A DNA stretch of 27,608 bases from Bacillota bacterium (GTDB lineage Bacteria > Bacillota > Clostridia > Christensenellales > Aristaeellaceae), in NCBI GenBank assembly GCA_023396045.1, contig JAEWXD010000039.1:1-27608 (forward strand), written 5' to 3'. The notes beneath the pieces are model-generated. The model saw only the letters and a program-made list of their open reading frames with translations, was not told where the DNA came from and made no database searches. Positions within the stretch are counted from its first letter, which is position 1, and each line of letters opens with the position of its first letter. Below are positions 1-7,574 of this stretch, piece by piece. The translations under genes and the position numbers were made by a program.

Positions 1-486
1 CTCAACGAGCAAATCAATAAAGAAATGTATTCTGCATATCTTTATTTGGAAATTTCTAACTATTACAACGACAAAGGCTTGGCCGGTTTTGCAAACTGGT
101 ACAGAGTGCAAGCCAAAGAAGAAATGGCACACGCAGAACTGTTTATTAGCTATATGCAACACATAGATTTAAAAATTACTTTGGAAGCCATAGCAAAGCC
201 AAATTGCAATTTAACAGATAATCGTTCTGGCATTGCACTTGCGTTAGAGCATGAAAAATTTGTTACTTCCAGTATTAACGAAATTTATGGTGAAGCATGG
301 GATAATAAAGACTTCCGTACCGTTGAATTCTTAAACTGGTTTGTAAAAGAACAAACAGAGGAAGAACACAACGCAAGTGACATCTTAAACAAATATGACC
401 TCTTTGGTGGCGACCCCAAAGCCTTGTATTTGTTAGACCAAGAATTGGCTGCTCGTGTATTTACAGCACCATCTTTGGTAATTTAG
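1..486 (+). CDS. Ferritin (5' end outside window)
   Basis: Non-heme bacterial ferritin that oxidises Fe(II) and stores iron in a 24-subunit cytoplasmic cage. The reading frame is open from base 1, so about the first ten residues lie outside the window; 161 residues are visible. The ferroxidase ligands are recognisable: a Glu in NKEMYSAYLYLE near the start, the pair in AKEEMAHAE, and the later acidic patch KEQTEEEH. The C-terminal half carries a helix like that of FtnA (EFLNWFVKEQ). Family length is about 165-175 residues, so the visible part is nearly complete. An internal ATG at 25 exists but starting there would remove the first iron ligand. Two hairpins follow the stop. The family call is firm; whether it is the only ferritin in the genome cannot be seen. 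Confidence 0.93.
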   Translation, partial: LNEQINKEMYSAYLYLEISNYYNDKGLAGFANWYRVQAKEEMAHAELFISYMQHIDLKITLEAIAKPNCNLTDNRSGIALALEHEKFVTSSINEIYGEAWDNKDFRTVEFLNWFVKEQTEEEHNASDILNKYDLFGGDPKALYLLDQELAARVFTAPSLVI

Positions 487-507
487 GGATGTTTTTGGAA
501 TAAAATG

Positions 508-573
508 CAATGGCAATTAGGGACTGCCATTGTGAAAAAAGGGACAAAAAAAGCAGCTTCGGCTGCTTTTTTT
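508..573 (+). terminator. Tandem hairpins after ferritin
   Basis: A hairpin with 8-bp arms CAATGGCA/TGCCATTG (508-515 and 525-532) is followed by a classic rho-independent terminator at 546-573: AGCAGC, a TTCG tetraloop, GCTGCT, then a seven-T run. The second one terminates the ferritin transcript; with its A-run on the other side it could also work in reverse. Confidence 0.85.
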
Positions 574-585
574 GTCTTGCGTTTA

Positions 586-634
586 CAGAGTGTAATAAAA
601 AATGCCCTGCCAAAAGCAAGGCTTTGGCAGGGGG
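586..634 (-). terminator. Terminator of the flavin reductase gene
   Basis: Perfect 10-bp arms CCCTGCCAAA (605-614) and TTTGGCAGGG (623-632). Read on the minus strand the stem is followed by a T-rich tract (rc of 586-604), just after the stop of the reductase gene. Confidence 0.8.
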
Positions 635-641
635 AGGTATA

Positions 642-2414
642 TTATTTGCCGAGTGCAGCGTTTTCGCCGGCAATACGGCCGAATACTAAAATGTCGGTTA
701 GTGCGTTACCGCCCAAACGGTTTGTACCATGAATACCACCGGTAACTTCGCCGGCAGCATATAAGCCGGGGATAACTTCGCCGTTTTCGGTAATTACTTG
801 CGCTTTGGTGTTAATGCGTACGCCACCCATGGTGTGGTGAACGGTTGGCACACGGCCGGCGGCATAGAATGGACCATTGTCAATGGCTGGGCCATAGAGT
901 GTACGGCCAAATTCGTCTGCTTCTTTGCTTTCTGTATGTTTGTTATATTCATCTACAGCAGCTTTTAAGTTTTCGTAAGGCACATTGATGGCTTTTGCCA
1001 AATCTTCCAAGGTTTCGCCTTTAAATGCACGGCCTTGTTCAATTAAGCTGTTTACAGATTCGTTGAAGTTGTTTACTTCTTCGCCGGTTGGGTAGCAGTC
1101 GCTGTCCATAATAATCCAAAGATATGCATCCGGTTGTGCAAAGAGGGCATGTGTCATTTCATCACGACGGCCACCTTCGTTTACAAAGCGGTTACCTTCT
1201 TTGTTTACAAAAATACGGCTTTCTACACCAAATTCAATGTTACCGGAAAGGGAACCTGTTTCAGGGTCACCCAGTGGTAATAATTGGATGTTACCCATTT
1301 GTACAAAGTCTGCACCCAATTTCATAAGCATTTTTACAGCGTCGCCGGTTGCGCCCGGATGGTTGGTAGAACGAATGCTTTCGTCTAAATTTGCCCATTG
1401 GATGTTGTAAGCCTGGCGCAATTCAACGTTTTTAGCAAAACCGCCGGTTGCTACTACAAGGCCTTTTTCTGCTTTTACAGTAATGGTGTTGCCGGTTTCG
1501 CCGGTGCAACGAACGCCAACTACTCTGCCGGTTTCGTCTTGCAACAGTTCTTCAGCTTTGGTGTTGTATTTCATGTAAATACCTTCGTGTGTATCTACAT
1601 AGTTTTGGTAGGTTTTAAAGAAGCCGGTACCAACGGGTTCTACTGGTTTGTGTGCACGTGGCCACATACCACCAAGTACGGTAAAGAGCTCCGGTTTAAA
1701 TTCCATACCCATATCTTTGAGCCATTGTACGCCGGCCCAAGCGTTGCTTACCATGGTGTGCACCAAAGCAGGGTCGCCCTTGTTATCGCCGCCGTTTAAG
1801 GTTTGGGTATAGTGCCATTGCACAGAGTCGTTTTGTTTTATTGCTGTTTCAGATCTATCGTCTACAGCGTTCAAAGCGCCACCGGCCAAGATGGTATTAC
1901 CACCCATTTTGCCCATTTTTTCAATTACGATAACTTTAGCACCGTTTTGGTGGGCTTGTACGGCAGCGGCCATACCGGCACCACCGGCGCCGATAACTAC
2001 TACATCTGCTACCATTTCTTCGTTAGCAGCTTTTTCTACTTCTTTTTTCTCTACTTCTTTTTTGAAGTTTGCAACATCAAGACCGGCTTTTGCAATGGCA
2101 TCTTCTACTGCCAATTTGATAGCGTCGCTTGTATAGGTTGCGCCGGCAACAGCATCTACCAAGGTAGATTGTGCTTCTACAATTGCTGCAGGTATTTGTG
2201 CAACGGCAGGGTCAGAGATTCCGGCAGTGTCATTGTTTGCAATTACTTCAATTGCAGTAATGGTTTCACCGTCAAAAGTAACTTTTACGCCTAAGGAATT
2301 TTCTCCACCTTGTTGGCTATTGCCATAACCTTCGGCAGTGGTTTCTGCTAAGCCAAAACTAGCAAGGCTTGTAAGCATTACTACTGCCAATACCAAACTC
2401 AATATTTTACGCAT
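642..2414 (-). CDS. Secreted flavinylated fumarate/urocanate reductase-type flavoprotein
   Basis: Extracytoplasmic FAD-dependent reductase of the fumarate reductase/flavocytochrome c family, 590 aa. A Sec signal peptide spans residues 1-23 (hydrophobic SLVLAVVMLTSLASF, then GLAET). Residues about 30-110 form an FMN-binding domain with the motif AGATYTS, where Thr93 is the expected site for ApbE-type covalent FMN attachment. A Lys/Glu-rich linker (117-133) leads to the FAD domain with GAGGAG at 142-147, KMGGNT, HHTMGGVRI and a C-terminal NRLGGNALTD. There is no haem-binding CxxCH domain, so electrons must come from another flavoprotein or quinol system, as known for Gram-positive extracellular reductases. 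The substrate (fumarate, urocanate, an acrylate) cannot be read from the sequence. GGAGG lies 10 nt before the ATG. It appears monocistronic. Confidence 0.9.
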   Translation of the reverse strand: MRKILSLVLAVVMLTSLASFGLAETTAEGYGNSQQGGENSLGVKVTFDGETITAIEVIANNDTAGISDPAVAQIPAAIVEAQSTLVDAVAGATYTSDAIKLAVEDAIAKAGLDVANFKKEVEKKEVEKAANEEMVADVVVIGAGGAGMAAAVQAHQNGAKVIVIEKMGKMGGNTILAGGALNAVDDRSETAIKQNDSVQWHYTQTLNGGDNKGDPALVHTMVSNAWAGVQWLKDMGMEFKPELFTVLGGMWPRAHKPVEPVGTGFFKTYQNYVDTHEGIYMKYNTKAEELLQDETGRVVGVRCTGETGNTITVKAEKGLVVATGGFAKNVELRQAYNIQWANLDESIRSTNHPGATGDAVKMLMKLGADFVQMGNIQLLPLGDPETGSLSGNIEFGVESRIFVNKEGNRFVNEGGRRDEMTHALFAQPDAYLWIIMDSDCYPTGEEVNNFNESVNSLIEQGRAFKGETLEDLAKAINVPYENLKAAVDEYNKHTESKEADEFGRTLYGPAIDNGPFYAAGRVPTVHHTMGGVRINTKAQVITENGEVIPGLYAAGEVTGGIHGTNRLGGNALTDILVFGRIAGENAALGK

Positions 2415-2446
2415 GGTACTATATCCTCCATATTAATGATGTATTT

Positions 2447-2475
2447 ATCATATCTAATTTTTTCCATTCCGTCAA
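2447..2475 (-). promoter_or_regulatory. Sigma-A promoter of the flavin reductase
   Basis: On the minus strand TTGACG (2475-2470), 17 nt, TATGAT (2452-2447), about 33 nt before the start codon. The spacing is ideal and the surroundings are AT-rich. Confidence 0.7.
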
Positions 2476-2820
2476 TAGTTTAACAAAAATATTATACATA
2501 TATAATTATTATCAATATATTTAAAAATCTTATTTGCAAATATACTCACCTACTATTTAATTGCATAAAAGGTAATTTTTTACATAATGTGTATTCGGCA
2601 AAATACTGAAATATAATATGTTTATCATACATGCAGGGCTTGTTTTTGTTTGGTGTGTAGTTTACACTTACTGTATTCATTGATATATATGCCGGTTTGA
2701 ACGGTGTTATATTTCTTGTAGTATAAGGTGTAGCATTGTTGGAAACTGTATAATATTGTAGTATAAAAAGCAATGCAAGTACTTTTAGCTGTTATTAGAT
2801 ATGATGTATACGGCATATAG
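2476..2820. other. AT-rich stretch without a convincing gene
   Basis: Only short overlapping open frames without ribosome sites or recognisable protein motifs. No tRNA and no clear terminator. It lies upstream of the truncated Nudix relic and may include the scar of the deletion that removed that gene's 5' half, but no Nudix N-terminal sequence can be recognised here in any frame. Confidence 0.5.
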
Positions 2821-3156
2821 AAAAGGAGAGAGGGCTATGAACAATCCGTTGCTTTCAATATAGAAAAAGAGGTTTGGGAAGAAGCGGGTTGCAGGGTACA
2901 TGCCCAAAAATTTATTGCATTGCACGATTGGCGGCAACATAATGTAGAGTTTTTTGTGCATGGTATGCTTAAAATATTTGTTTTATGTAGTTATGAAAGC
3001 GGTCATTTTCAAAAAAATATAGAAACAATAGGCAGTGCATTTTTTGATGAGAAAAATATTTCGGAAAATTTAGCAAAAGAAAAAAACACCAAAGAGCAGA
3101 TCTTGATGTGTTTTGATGCGTATAAAAATCCAAATATTCCCACTTTGTTTGATTAG
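2821..3156 (+). pseudogene. 5'-truncated Nudix hydrolase
   Basis: C-terminal half of a Nudix (ADP-ribose pyrophosphatase-like) hydrolase. The frame is open from just after a TAG at 2818 to the stop at 3154. The second half of the Nudix box is seen as KEVWEEAG (from 2866), followed by a conserved tail with KIFVLC, NIETIGSAFF and KNTKEQILMCFDAY, which matches the Nudix subfamily with an N-terminal accessory domain. The start of the box (the GGW segment with the box Gly) and the whole N-terminal part, probably around 90-100 residues, are missing. A TTG at 2920 is the only marked start in the long frame, but starting there would discard the catalytic glutamates. An ATG at 2837 is out of frame. 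Most likely a dead remnant. Confidence 0.75.
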
Positions 3157-3165
3157 TTGTTTATA

Positions 3166-3195
3166 TTTAACGCAGTGCCTTGGCACTGCGTTAAA
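3166..3195. terminator. 30-bp near-perfect palindrome, terminator-like
   Basis: Arms TTTAACGCAGTGCC and GGCACTGCGTTAAA (14 bp, perfect) separated by TT. It sits between the Nudix relic and the convergent DUF308 gene, so a bidirectional terminator is the simplest reading, though a proper T run is missing on both sides. Confidence 0.6.
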
Positions 3196-3266
3196 ATAAT
3201 ATAGAAATTTTATATAATCGTCAATATTTTTTAGTTTACAAAATAAAAGGCTTACACCGAAACTTT

Positions 3267-3803
3267 TTATAGTTTATGCACACTGTAGGCACAAACCAAA
3301 TTGCTGATGCCGGCTATAAATATGCTGGCGCCTATCATCATGGCCACCATAATGCCACCTAAGCTCAGTTTGGTAAGCAAGGCAATGGCCACAGCAATGC
3401 TGATAATACCAAAGGCAAAGCCCAAGCCCCAAAAGCCAAACCCTAATTTGCGGCTTTCTAAGGCAATATTACATTTTGCAAGCCCGTCTATCAAAAGGGA
3501 TATGGCAAGCACAATACCTACAAATAAATCCAGCTGAAAAAACTTAAACAACATCAATATGCCCAGTACAATCATCACTATACCTACAATGGTATCGGCA
3601 ATTTGGTAAGCACTTTTTGTTTTTTTTCTAAAAAAAGCAAATATTTTTATAGCCCCAAAGGTAATTAAACAAATGCCTATCATGGTAGAAACTACCCTAA
3701 GGCTAAATTCAGGATAAATCATCAGCATTAAGCCAATCACACAGAATGCCAATGATACTACAAAATAAAACAATTTTGCTTTGCGCACAGTTTCTAAATG
3801 CAT
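3267..3803 (-). CDS. DUF308 (HdeD-like) membrane protein
   Basis: Small integral membrane protein of 178 aa with about six hydrophobic segments in two repeated halves: about 11-30 (FYFVVSLAFCVIGLMLMIY), 36-55, 67-85 (IADTIVGIVMIVLGILMLF), 90-108, 122-143 and 148-170. This matches the DUF308/HdeD family, which in enterobacteria is linked to acid resistance but has no known biochemical activity. A polar charged loop, FRKKTKSAY, separates the halves. The ribosome site AAGAGGTG lies upstream of the ATG. It stands alone between a palindrome and the cyclase terminator, so context gives no hint of function. Confidence 0.75.
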   Translation of the reverse strand: MHLETVRKAKLFYFVVSLAFCVIGLMLMIYPEFSLRVVSTMIGICLITFGAIKIFAFFRKKTKSAYQIADTIVGIVMIVLGILMLFKFFQLDLFVGIVLAISLLIDGLAKCNIALESRKLGFGFWGLGFAFGIISIAVAIALLTKLSLGGIMVAMMIGASIFIAGISNLVCAYSVHKL

Positions 3804-3850
3804 ACTTTACACCTCTTACATATCTTTTTATTTCTTAGTATACCATACAT

Positions 3851-3884
3851 TAGAAAAAAATAGCAAAGCACAAGGCTTTGCTAT
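3851..3884 (-). terminator. Terminator of the gnd-zwf-cyclase operon
   Basis: Perfect 10-bp stem ATAGCAAAGC (3860-3869) and GCTTTGCTAT (3875-3884) with a 5-nt loop; on the minus strand it is followed by seven T (rc of 3854-3860). It lies directly after the cyclase stop. Confidence 0.88.
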
Positions 3885-3888
3885 AGGA

Positions 3889-4518
3889 TTAAATATCTAA
3901 TTTCGGCAATAGCACCGCACGCACGGGGCTGGCTTCGCTGCTTTCTATTTTAAGGGGCAGGGCGCTTAAAAAATATTCGCCCGGTATTACGTTTTTTAAT
4001 TGTAAATCTTCTATGACCCCTATGCCTGCACCCAATATAATTTTGTGGGTAGGATGGTCTTTTTTATCACGCTCTATGCTCATGGCATCCATACCCAAAC
4101 ATTTAATTTTCTTTTGGACAAGGTAGTTTGCACCATCTTCTTCTAAATATACAAACTTCGGGTTGTATTCTGTGGCAAAACTGTTTTTGCTTTTTAATAA
4201 TACAATGTCGTTTTCTTGTATATTGAGGGGAAGCAAGTCTTCTACATGTATTTTTTCATCTACATGGCAAAGATCAAATACTTTGCAGTTACCAATAAAA
4301 ATTTCCGGCAAATATTGCTCTACGGTGGCACCGTTCTCTATCATATGCAAGGGTGCATCAATATGTGTGCCACAGTGCATATCCATTTCTATACGGCTTT
4401 CGTGGTAGTTGTTTTCTTTATGCACTGCCACTACATTGCGCTTTATTTTTTTACTTTCTTTGTTTTTGTATACCACCATGTTTTCGCTGATGGTTTTGCT
4501 GATGTCTATTATTTTCAT
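3889..4518 (-). CDS. Cyclase-family metal-dependent hydrolase (kynurenine formamidase/isatin hydrolase fold)
   Basis: 210-aa enzyme of the cyclase family, whose characterised members hydrolyse N-formylkynurenine or the isatin lactam with a bound divalent metal. The family signature HxGTHxDxPxH is present as HCGTHIDAPLHM, giving ligands His48, His52, Asp54 and a further His58. The C-terminal region has the typical APLKIxxxxxSPxR segment (seen as ALPLKIESSEASPVRA). The start is set at 4518, where ATG overlaps the zwf TGA as ATGA; a longer start at 4530 would run into zwf. This means translational coupling as third gene of gnd-zwf. The true substrate is unknown; the context suggests a sugar-phosphate or lactone-type substrate (inference only). 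Confidence 0.85.
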   Translation of the reverse strand: MKIIDISKTISENMVVYKNKESKKIKRNVVAVHKENNYHESRIEMDMHCGTHIDAPLHMIENGATVEQYLPEIFIGNCKVFDLCHVDEKIHVEDLLPLNIQENDIVLLKSKNSFATEYNPKFVYLEEDGANYLVQKKIKCLGMDAMSIERDKKDHPTHKIILGAGIGVIEDLQLKNVIPGEYFLSALPLKIESSEASPVRAVLLPKLDI

Positions 4519-5870
4519 GCATCTATCCAATCTACCAAATCATTGGCTTTGTCTGGGCCTAAGGAACCTACTGCATAAGGGTATAAAGCTTTTGCGCTTT
4601 TTGCATATTTTGCACGCAAGTCGTTTACAAAGTTCCAAGAGGCTACAATTTGTTCCCATTTGGAAAATAAAGAACTGTCTTTTATAAAGGCGGCATAAAT
4701 GAGCCTTTCATATGCTTCCGGTGTATTGATTCTGTTTTCCAGCACACAGCTTTGGCAAAAATCCATAGATACTTTTTGCAGCTCTTGCACTGTGCCGGGC
4801 TTTTTTGCATTGAATGTAAGGTAAACCCCTTCGTCTGGTTGTATGCGTATAATCAGCATATTCTGAGGCTTGCCGTTTTCACTTTTAAAACGAATTACTA
4901 CCTTGCTTTCTTGCGCACGCATTTTTTTGCCCGTGCGAATGTAGAAGGGCACCCCTTCCCAACGAGGATTGTCTATAAATAACTTTAAGGCAACATAGCT
5001 TTCTGTGGTGGAATTTTCTGCAATGTTTGGTTCTTGCAAGTAGCCTTCATACTGGGCAAATACCACTTGTTCTTCAATATTTTCAATGGGGCGAATGGCG
5101 TTAAGCAAATCCAGTTGCTTTTGGCCAATATCGCCATGGGGTTCTTCTAAACCCACAATGGAGAGCACTTGTAATAAGTGGTTTTGCACCATATCTTTTA
5201 GCGCGCCGCTTTGGTCGTAATAACCGGCTCTTGTGCCAACGCCTACGGTTTCAGCGGCAGTAATTTGCACATCTTGTATAAAATCCTTATTCCAAATCCC
5301 TTTAAAAATGGCGTTTTCAAAACGGATGGAAAGAATATTTTGTATCATTTCTTTGCCAAGGTAATGGTCTATATGGTATACGTTTTCTTTGCCATAAAAG
5401 TTTTCTAACTTCTGGTTTAACAGGCTGGCGTTTTCTAAGTTTTCACCAAAGGGTTTTTCTACAATCACTTGGGCAGTGTTGTTCTTGCAGTGCAATTCTA
5501 AACCTTCGGTAATGGGTATAAACAGTTTGGGAGCAACAGCATAATAGTAAATATGTTTTTGAATATTCAATTTTTTATAAAAGTCGGCTAAGGTATGGTA
5601 TTCTGCTGGGTTGCTAATATCCATTTGAAAATAGTGTATGCGTTTTGCATATTTTGCAAACACTTGCGCATCAAATTTTTTTCTGCCAAATTTTTCTACC
5701 CATTCTTGTGCAATGGTAATATACTCTTCTGTACTATAAGGGCGCCTACCGATGGCAATAATGCAAAAGTCATACCGTAGCTGCCCCAATACTTCTAAGT
5801 TGTATAAGGCAGGGAGAAGCTTTCTATAGCTTAAATCTCCGCTGCCGCCAAATAAACTAAGCGCGTTCAT
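4515..5870 (-). CDS. zwf: Glucose-6-phosphate 1-dehydrogenase
   Basis: Oxidises glucose 6-phosphate to 6-phosphogluconolactone with NAD(P)+, the first step of the oxidative pentose phosphate pathway; cytoplasmic. The 451 aa include the nucleotide-binding GGSGDLSYRKLLPALY at 8-23, EKPFGENLENA, the active-site block HIDHYLGKE, the catalytic-His region VQNHLLQVL, and the C-terminal WEGVPFYIRTGKKM. In HIDHYLGKE the usual leading Arg is His. It is somewhat shorter than the usual 480-510 aa, with a very short N-terminus before the Rossmann glycines. Its start overlaps the end of gnd by 14 bp, and its TGA overlaps the cyclase ATG. Confidence in family is high; the cofactor preference is not determined. 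Confidence 0.95.
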   Translation of the reverse strand: MNALSLFGGSGDLSYRKLLPALYNLEVLGQLRYDFCIIAIGRRPYSTEEYITIAQEWVEKFGRKKFDAQVFAKYAKRIHYFQMDISNPAEYHTLADFYKKLNIQKHIYYYAVAPKLFIPITEGLELHCKNNTAQVIVEKPFGENLENASLLNQKLENFYGKENVYHIDHYLGKEMIQNILSIRFENAIFKGIWNKDFIQDVQITAAETVGVGTRAGYYDQSGALKDMVQNHLLQVLSIVGLEEPHGDIGQKQLDLLNAIRPIENIEEQVVFAQYEGYLQEPNIAENSTTESYVALKLFIDNPRWEGVPFYIRTGKKMRAQESKVVIRFKSENGKPQNMLIIRIQPDEGVYLTFNAKKPGTVQELQKVSMDFCQSCVLENRINTPEAYERLIYAAFIKDSSLFSKWEQIVASWNFVNDLRAKYAKSAKALYPYAVGSLGPDKANDLVDWIDA

Positions 5871-7272
5871 TGCTGTAACCTACCCAATCAAAGTGGAAGT
5901 GGCCTTCCTTGTCTGTGCGTTCAAAGGTGTGGGCACCAAAGTAGTCTCTTTGTGCTTGTATGAGGTTTGCGCCACTGTTTGCCGTGGTGTAAGTATCCAA
6001 GTAGCTGAGTGCATTGCTTAGTGCAGGTACGGCAATATGGTTTGCAATGGCAAGGCTTACCACTTTGCGCAAGCTTTCTTGGTTGGCTTTTACAATATGG
6101 CTAAAATAATCATCAAAGATTAAGTTATCAAGCTGTGGATTTTTGCTGTAGGCATCTATGATGTTTTGTAACAATTTGGCTTGAATTATGCAGCCACCAC
6201 GGAAAATTTTGGCAATTTGTGCATAGGTAAAGTTCCAATTATATTCTTTTTCGGCAGCTTGCAGCATTTTAAAGCCTTGTGCATAGCTAATCACTTTGGC
6301 AAGGTAGAGGCTTTCTTTTACCATTTGAATAAGGGCTTCCTTATCGCTTACTTGTGTGTATGCAGGTTTTGCAAAAATCTGTTCTGCACGCATACGTTCC
6401 TGCTTTAAGGCACTCATAAATCTACCGTTTAAAGCGGCAGTGATTACCGATACATCAACACCAAGTTCTGCGGCTTGCATATTGGTCCACTTGCCTGTAC
6501 CCTTTTGGCTGGCAGTGTCTAAAATCTTGTCTACCAAGGCTTCGCCATTTTCTGTTACTTTGAAAATATTGGCTGTAATTTGAATTAGGTAGCTTTCCAA
6601 TTCTTCTTGGTTGTATTTGCTGAAAATATCGGCAAGCGCCTTATTGTCAAAACCGCCTAAGTGCTTTAACAACAGGTAAATTTCGCTAATGAGCTGCATA
6701 TCGCCGTATTCAATGCCGTTATGCACCATTTTTACATAGTGGCCGGCGCCACCGGTGGATGTATAGGCACAGCATGCGTTGCCCTCAACCTTGGCAGAAA
6801 TCCCTTCCAAAATGGGTTGAATGGCACGGTAGGCTTCTGCATCGCCACCGGGCATAATGGCAGGGCCGCGGCGCGCGCCTTCTTCACCGCCGGATACACC
6901 TACACCAAAGTAGTGTATGCCATGTGCAAGCAAGGCATCATAACGGCGTTGGGTGTCTGCAAAGTAGGAGTTACCGCCATCAATAATGATATCTCCTTTG
7001 GATAAAAGAGGGAGCAATTGTTCAATTACAGCATCCACTGCCTTGCCGGCTTTTACCATCAGCATAATTTTTCGCGGGCTTTCTAAAGAAGCCGCCAATT
7101 CTTCTAAACTATATACAGGAAACAGATTTTTGTGGGGGTGCTTTGCCACTACTTCACGGGTTACAGATTCGGTTCTATTATATATACTAACTTTAAAATC
7201 ATGGTCTGCCATATTGAGTGCCAAATTGCTACCCATTACAGAAAGACCGATCATTGCAATATTATTTTTCAT
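5857..7272 (-). CDS. gnd: 6-phosphogluconate dehydrogenase, decarboxylating
   Basis: Converts 6-phosphogluconate to ribulose 5-phosphate and CO2, reducing NAD(P)+. The 471 aa match the long-chain (about 470 aa) family. Features: N-terminal GLSVMGSNLALNMA, IIDGGNS, the substrate segment GVSGGEEGARRGP, the catalytic Lys in GHYVKMVHNGIEYGD, KGTGKWT and the C-terminal FGAHTFERTD. The start is ATG 7272 because GGAGG at 7285-7281 lies 8 nt upstream; ATG 7278 is only 2 nt from it, and a TTG at 7287 overlaps it. First gene of the gnd-zwf-cyclase operon; no 6-phosphogluconolactonase is nearby. A weak minus-strand promoter (TTGCAC, 16 nt, TATACC) lies around 7305-7335. Confidence 0.96.
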   Translation of the reverse strand: MKNNIAMIGLSVMGSNLALNMADHDFKVSIYNRTESVTREVVAKHPHKNLFPVYSLEELAASLESPRKIMLMVKAGKAVDAVIEQLLPLLSKGDIIIDGGNSYFADTQRRYDALLAHGIHYFGVGVSGGEEGARRGPAIMPGGDAEAYRAIQPILEGISAKVEGNACCAYTSTGGAGHYVKMVHNGIEYGDMQLISEIYLLLKHLGGFDNKALADIFSKYNQEELESYLIQITANIFKVTENGEALVDKILDTASQKGTGKWTNMQAAELGVDVSVITAALNGRFMSALKQERMRAEQIFAKPAYTQVSDKEALIQMVKESLYLAKVISYAQGFKMLQAAEKEYNWNFTYAQIAKIFRGGCIIQAKLLQNIIDAYSKNPQLDNLIFDDYFSHIVKANQESLRKVVSLAIANHIAVPALSNALSYLDTYTTANSGANLIQAQRDYFGAHTFERTDKEGHFHFDWVGYSNERA

Positions 7273-7389
7273 TAACATAGCCTCCAAAAAGTGTTATATG
7301 GTATATATACACTGAAAACAGGTGCAATAAACATCAAATACAATTGCGTACAACGGTTTTTTTAATTTTGTAAAAAAGAGTTGAAACGG

Positions 7390-7480
7390 TTTACTTTTTA
7401 CCTTTCTTTTGCTACAATAACAAATGTAGTTTATTCATATTTATGCTTGTCTATTTTATAGGCAGGCATATTTTTTATTT
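7390..7480 (+). ncRNA. Candidate short terminated transcript or upstream attenuator
   Basis: TTTACT (7390-7395), 17 nt, TACAAT (7413-7418) forms a plausible promoter. A hairpin follows 24 nt later: ATGCTTGTC (7443-7451) pairs with GGCAGGCAT (7461-7469), 9 bp including two G-U, then a T-rich run 7471-7480. Transcription would thus stop before the phnC promoter at 7517. No ORF of note lies inside. Prediction only. Confidence 0.35.
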
Positions 7481-7516
7481 GTTTTAGTATAAATGCAAAC
7501 ACGGCTGTATTTACAA

Positions 7517-7545
7517 TTGATTTGTAACAATATTTGGTATATAAT
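7517..7545 (+). promoter_or_regulatory. Sigma-A promoter of the phn operon
   Basis: TTGATT (7517-7522), 17 nt, perfect TATAAT (7540-7545). The predicted start near 7552 leaves a short leader with GGGGGA before the phnC ATG. Confidence 0.7.
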
Positions 7546-7574
7546 TTTAGTATATTTTATTGGGGGAATTTAAA

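Noticed and set aside
1803..2294. 163-codon plus-strand frame within the reductase gene
   Set aside because: Antisense shadow of a clearly real gene; Cys/Phe/Tyr-rich and not protein-like.
2546..2816. Two overlapping minus-strand open frames of 63-75 codons
   Set aside because: No ribosome site, low-complexity Tyr/Thr/Asn-rich composition from AT-rich DNA, and no recognisable motif.
7273..7389. Possible riboswitch in the gnd leader
   Set aside because: No conserved riboswitch core or anti-terminator pairing could be seen; the leader is short and AT-rich.
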